Assembly: GCF_963457605.1 (NCBI RefSeq)
Contig: NZ_OY735139.1
Coordinates: 3,316,001 to 3,380,000, forward strand
Reading direction: 5' to 3'
From: an uncultured Gellertiella sp.
Lineage (GTDB): Bacteria > Pseudomonadota > Alphaproteobacteria > Rhizobiales > Rhizobiaceae
DNA length: 64,000 bases
Part shown: in pieces, positions 61,542 through 64,000 of the stretch
Position numbering within the stretch: the first letter of the stretch is position 1
Layout: each line of letters opens with the position of its first letter
Position numbers and translations under genes: made by a program
Notes under the pieces: generated by a model
Database searches by the model: none
Seen by the model: the letters and a program-made list of their open reading frames with translations, nothing else
What the model was told of the DNA's origin: nothing

Positions 61542-62975
61542 ATGGACATCGTGGGTACTGACGTTGCAGACTTCCTGGAGGGAACGCCGGGTTCCGATCA
61601 TCTCATCGGTCTTGGCGGCGCTAACACCCTTCTGGGCGGCGATGGTGACGACATCCTTGAGGGCGGCGACGGTTTTGAAGTACTGGATGGCGGTGCCGGT
61701 GCGGATCTGATGATCGGCGGCAAGGGCAGTGACACCTATTATGTCGACAATATCAAGGATGTTGTTGTCGAGGACGAGAATCCCGAGGAGTGGGGAGGCA
61801 GTGACACCGTTAACACCGGTCTCGACGGCTATGTCCTGCCGGAGAATGTCGAAAATCTCCTGTTGCTGGGTAACGACAACCTGAATGCCCATGGCAATGG
61901 GCTCGGCAACTGGATCGTCGGCAATGACGGCGACAACCAGATAGACGGTGGTGCAGGAAACGACAATATCTGGGGGCGAGGCGGCGATGATACCCTGTAT
62001 GGCGGCGACGGCGATGACAGTCTCGAAGGCTGGAGCGGGAACGACGTGCTGTACGGTGGCGACGGCGATGACTTCCTGTCGGGTGCGGAAGGAGAAAATA
62101 CCCTCTATGGTGGTTCTGGCAATGATGTGCTTGAGGGAGACGGGGGCAACAATACGCTTTATGGCGGCACGGGGAATGACTTCCTTTATGGAGGCAGCGG
62201 CGGCCACAACACCATGTATGGCGGCGCAGGCGACGATGTTTACGTCCTCTATAACGAGCATGATACAGTGGATGAAGCGCGCGGCGACGGCATCGATACA
62301 GTTTTAGCTTTCGCCAATTATACCCTCGGCAAAAATGTCGAAAACCTTGACCTTGCGGCCGGTGATAACGGAGTCGGTGTTGGCAATGAGCTCGCCAATA
62401 CCATAACCGGCTATGGACAGCACACCAGTCTCTATGGCCTCGCGGGCAATGATCATCTCTACGGCGGTTACGCGGGCAGTGATCCTCTCTTTGACGGTCA
62501 TTACGACCATTACGACGAATTGTTCGACGGTGGCGAAGGCGATGACGACATGCATGGCGGTGGTGGCAACGACACCTATGTGGTGGATTCCATCCATGAT
62601 GTGGTCGACGAAAAGCCTGACGAGGGCAGCGACACGGTCCGGACCATGCTCGACAATTATGCTCTCGGCAGCAATATCGAGAATCTGGAACTGACCGGCA
62701 CGGACAATCTCTCGGGCTACGGCAATGAACTCGACAATCACCTTGCCGGCAATTCGGGTGACAACTACCTTTATGGCTGGGTCGGCAATGATGTGCTCGA
62801 CGGTGGCGCGGGGGCGGATCATCTGTTCGGTGGCAAGGGCGACGACACCTATGTTGTTGATTCCGCGGGCGATGTGGTTAGAGGTGGCTCGGTTTGTCTG
62901 AACAGTTCCGGGTGTCTCGCTAAGTGGATTTCCGCCTCGATTATGCTGCCACCATCATCGGTGGCAGCGCGTTGA
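61542..62975 (+). pseudogene. RTX gene G, truncated by an IS3-family element
   Basis: The start MDIVGTDVADFLEGTPGSDH with AAGGAG upstream and three complete VENL-type units are normal. The fourth unit breaks after [12 protein letters not shown] (about 62878); the frame then runs through non-RTX residues of the insertion to a stop at 62975. The C-terminal secretion module is absent, so export is unlikely unless the rest lies beyond the right edge. Confidence 0.85.
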
Positions 62976-63771
62976 AGTAGGACTGATCCGGCGTCTTCCG
63001 GTCAAGCGATGAATGTGGGCGTCGGCTGTTGTAGAAGGCCAGATATCGGCCGATGCCAGCGCGGGCCTCGGGCACTGTCTTGTAAGCGTGGAGATAAACC
63101 TCCTCATATTTGATTGACCGCCAGAGCCGCTCGACGAAGACATTGTCGCGCCATGCGCCTTTACCGTCCATCGAGATGGAGACTTCCGCCTTCTTTAGCA
63201 CATCAGTAAAGTCGATAGACGTGAACTGCGATCCCTGGTCGGTATTGAAGATGTCGGGTTTGCCATGTCTCGCAAGCGCGTCCTCGACCGCTGCGATGCA
63301 GAAGGCTGTCTCCATCGTGATCGACAGCCGCCATGAGAGCACGCGGCGACTGAACCAGTCCACCACGGCACAGAGATAGACGAAGCCCCGCGCCATCGGA
63401 ATATATGTGATATCCATCGCCCAGACCTGGTTGGACCGGGTGACCGCCAGCTTGCGCAGGAGATAAGGATAGACCTTGTGACCGGGTGCCGGTTTCGAGG
63501 TGTTCGGGCGGCGATAGATCGCCTCGATGCCCATCTTCTTCATCAGCGTGGCGACGTGCAGCCGCCCAGTCTCCAGCCCTTCTCCCCTCAAAAGCCCTTG
63601 CAACATCCGACTTCCGGCAAACGGGTAATCGAGATGCAGTTCGTCTATCCGCCGCATCAGGACCAGATCGCCGTCGGGCACTGGACGTGGAGAATAGTAG
63701 ATACTGCCACTGCTGAAGCCGAGAAGTTTCGCCTGGCGCACGACGGAAAGTTTGTGCTTGCGGTCGATCAT
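62941..63771 (-). CDS. IS3-family transposase OrfB
   Basis: DDE transposase subunit of 276 residues with an HTH_21-like start and the rve core: WAMDITYIPMARGFVYL, NTDQGSQFTS and ERLWRSIKYEEVYLHAY, then FYNSRRPHSSLDRKTPDQ. Its ATG overlaps the orfA stop in ATGA; an A-rich stretch there might allow frameshifting to an OrfAB fusion, as in other IS3 members. Confidence 0.93.
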   Translation of the reverse strand: MIDRKHKLSVVRQAKLLGFSSGSIYYSPRPVPDGDLVLMRRIDELHLDYPFAGSRMLQGLLRGEGLETGRLHVATLMKKMGIEAIYRRPNTSKPAPGHKVYPYLLRKLAVTRSNQVWAMDITYIPMARGFVYLCAVVDWFSRRVLSWRLSITMETAFCIAAVEDALARHGKPDIFNTDQGSQFTSIDFTDVLKKAEVSISMDGKGAWRDNVFVERLWRSIKYEEVYLHAYKTVPEARAGIGRYLAFYNSRRPHSSLDRKTPDQSYFNALPPMMVAA

Positions 63772-64000
63772 TTCTTTCCGCCCAGCAATCCCGCCTTGCC
63801 GAGCGCACCGGATAAAAAATCGTTCTCCAGCGTCAACTCCCCGATCTTGGCATGCAGCGTTTTGACATCAACGGTTGGACCCGCCGGTTCCGCCTTGGCT
63901 TCATCGCCGAAAACCCCCGTCGCCCCCTCAAGGAGCTGGTCTTTCCATTGCTTGATCTGGTTGGCGTGCACGTCGAACTGTTGGGATAACTCAACCAGCG
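63768..64000 (-). CDS. IS3-family OrfA, 5'-truncated by the window edge
   Basis: Open from the window edge to 63768: LVELSQQFDVHANQIKQWKD is the HTH end, then a leucine-rich helix (KIGELTLENDFLSGALGK). The N-terminus lies beyond the right edge; the internal GTG at 63971 is not the true start. Confidence 0.85.
   Translation of the reverse strand, partial: LVELSQQFDVHANQIKQWKDQLLEGATGVFGDEAKAEPAGPTVDVKTLHAKIGELTLENDFLSGALGKAGLLGGKK

Larger units (their letters stand above)
62880..64000 (-). mobile_element. IS3-family insertion sequence, right end outside the window
   Basis: Contains orfB and the 3' part of orfA on the minus strand. The left end lies between about 62878 and 62900, where gene G stops matching RTX sequence; the exact terminal repeat cannot be fixed because the other end is not visible. 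Confidence 0.85.

Noticed and set aside
41000-62800. Regular DNA repeats that could be mistaken for a CRISPR array
   Set aside because: They are in-frame 27-bp coding repeats for RTX nonapeptides, without uniform spacers or cas genes.
62878-62900. Exact left terminus of the IS3 element
   Set aside because: Several TG-starting positions are possible and the opposite terminal repeat is outside the window, so no coordinate was fixed.
1-64000. tRNA, rRNA or phage attachment sites
   Set aside because: No convincing tRNA arm patterns or rRNA sequence were seen on reading; absence was not tested by a covariance search.

Overview
The window looks like a chromosomal or large-replicon segment of a GC-rich alphaproteobacterium of the Rhizobiales, most likely Rhizobiaceae. 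The evidence is the betI-betC gene order, a ChoX-type choline-binding protein, an R. etli-type asparaginase, a TIGR03808-type TAT protein, an alphaproteobacterial LexA-type direct repeat (GAAC-N7-GAAC), a CtrA-type box (TTAA-N7-TTAA) and tandem RTX genes. This placement is inferred from families and motifs; no search was run.

Positions 1-40.4 kb hold ordinary accessory and housekeeping genes in short, mostly independent units. They include: the start of a betI-betC osmoprotectant operon; two small secreted DUF1344-type proteins; a decayed hdeD; two c-di-GMP proteins; a quinone oxidoreductase; an NRAMP-MFS pair; a second BetI-like regulator divergent from choX; three antitoxin-like genes without an intact toxin; an asparaginase; a TPR/O-GlcNAc-transferase-like protein; a TAT beta-helix protein; a TMEM175-type channel; a lipoprotein L,D-transpeptidase; ohrR/ohr; a HerA-like ATPase; a patatin-fold protein lacking its catalytic residues; a Zn alcohol dehydrogenase; a NaeI-like restriction-modification pair preceded by a LexA-type box; a superoxide dismutase; two exporters; two c-type cytochromes; and a MerR regulator.

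Positions 40.7-62.9 kb are dominated by seven tandem plus-strand RTX (glycine/aspartate nonapeptide) genes A-G. Each has its own ribosome binding site, and most have their own terminator, so they look mainly monocistronic. They share a repeat unit of roughly 90-110 residues, present 14, 5, 10, 5, 1, 5 and at least 3 times. The six intact members share a C-terminal module of about 110 residues that usually ends in DFxVF, typical of type I secreted proteins. All seven have an AT-rich upstream element resembling TAAATTAGNATAT, in either orientation. No type I secretion genes lie in the window.

The array is being remodelled. An intact IS66-family element (55459-58037, 8-bp target duplication) sits in the 5' leader of gene E, and an IS3-family element truncates gene G and runs off the right edge. 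Near-identical internal duplications and a 53-bp identity between genes B and D suggest ongoing recombination among the repeats.
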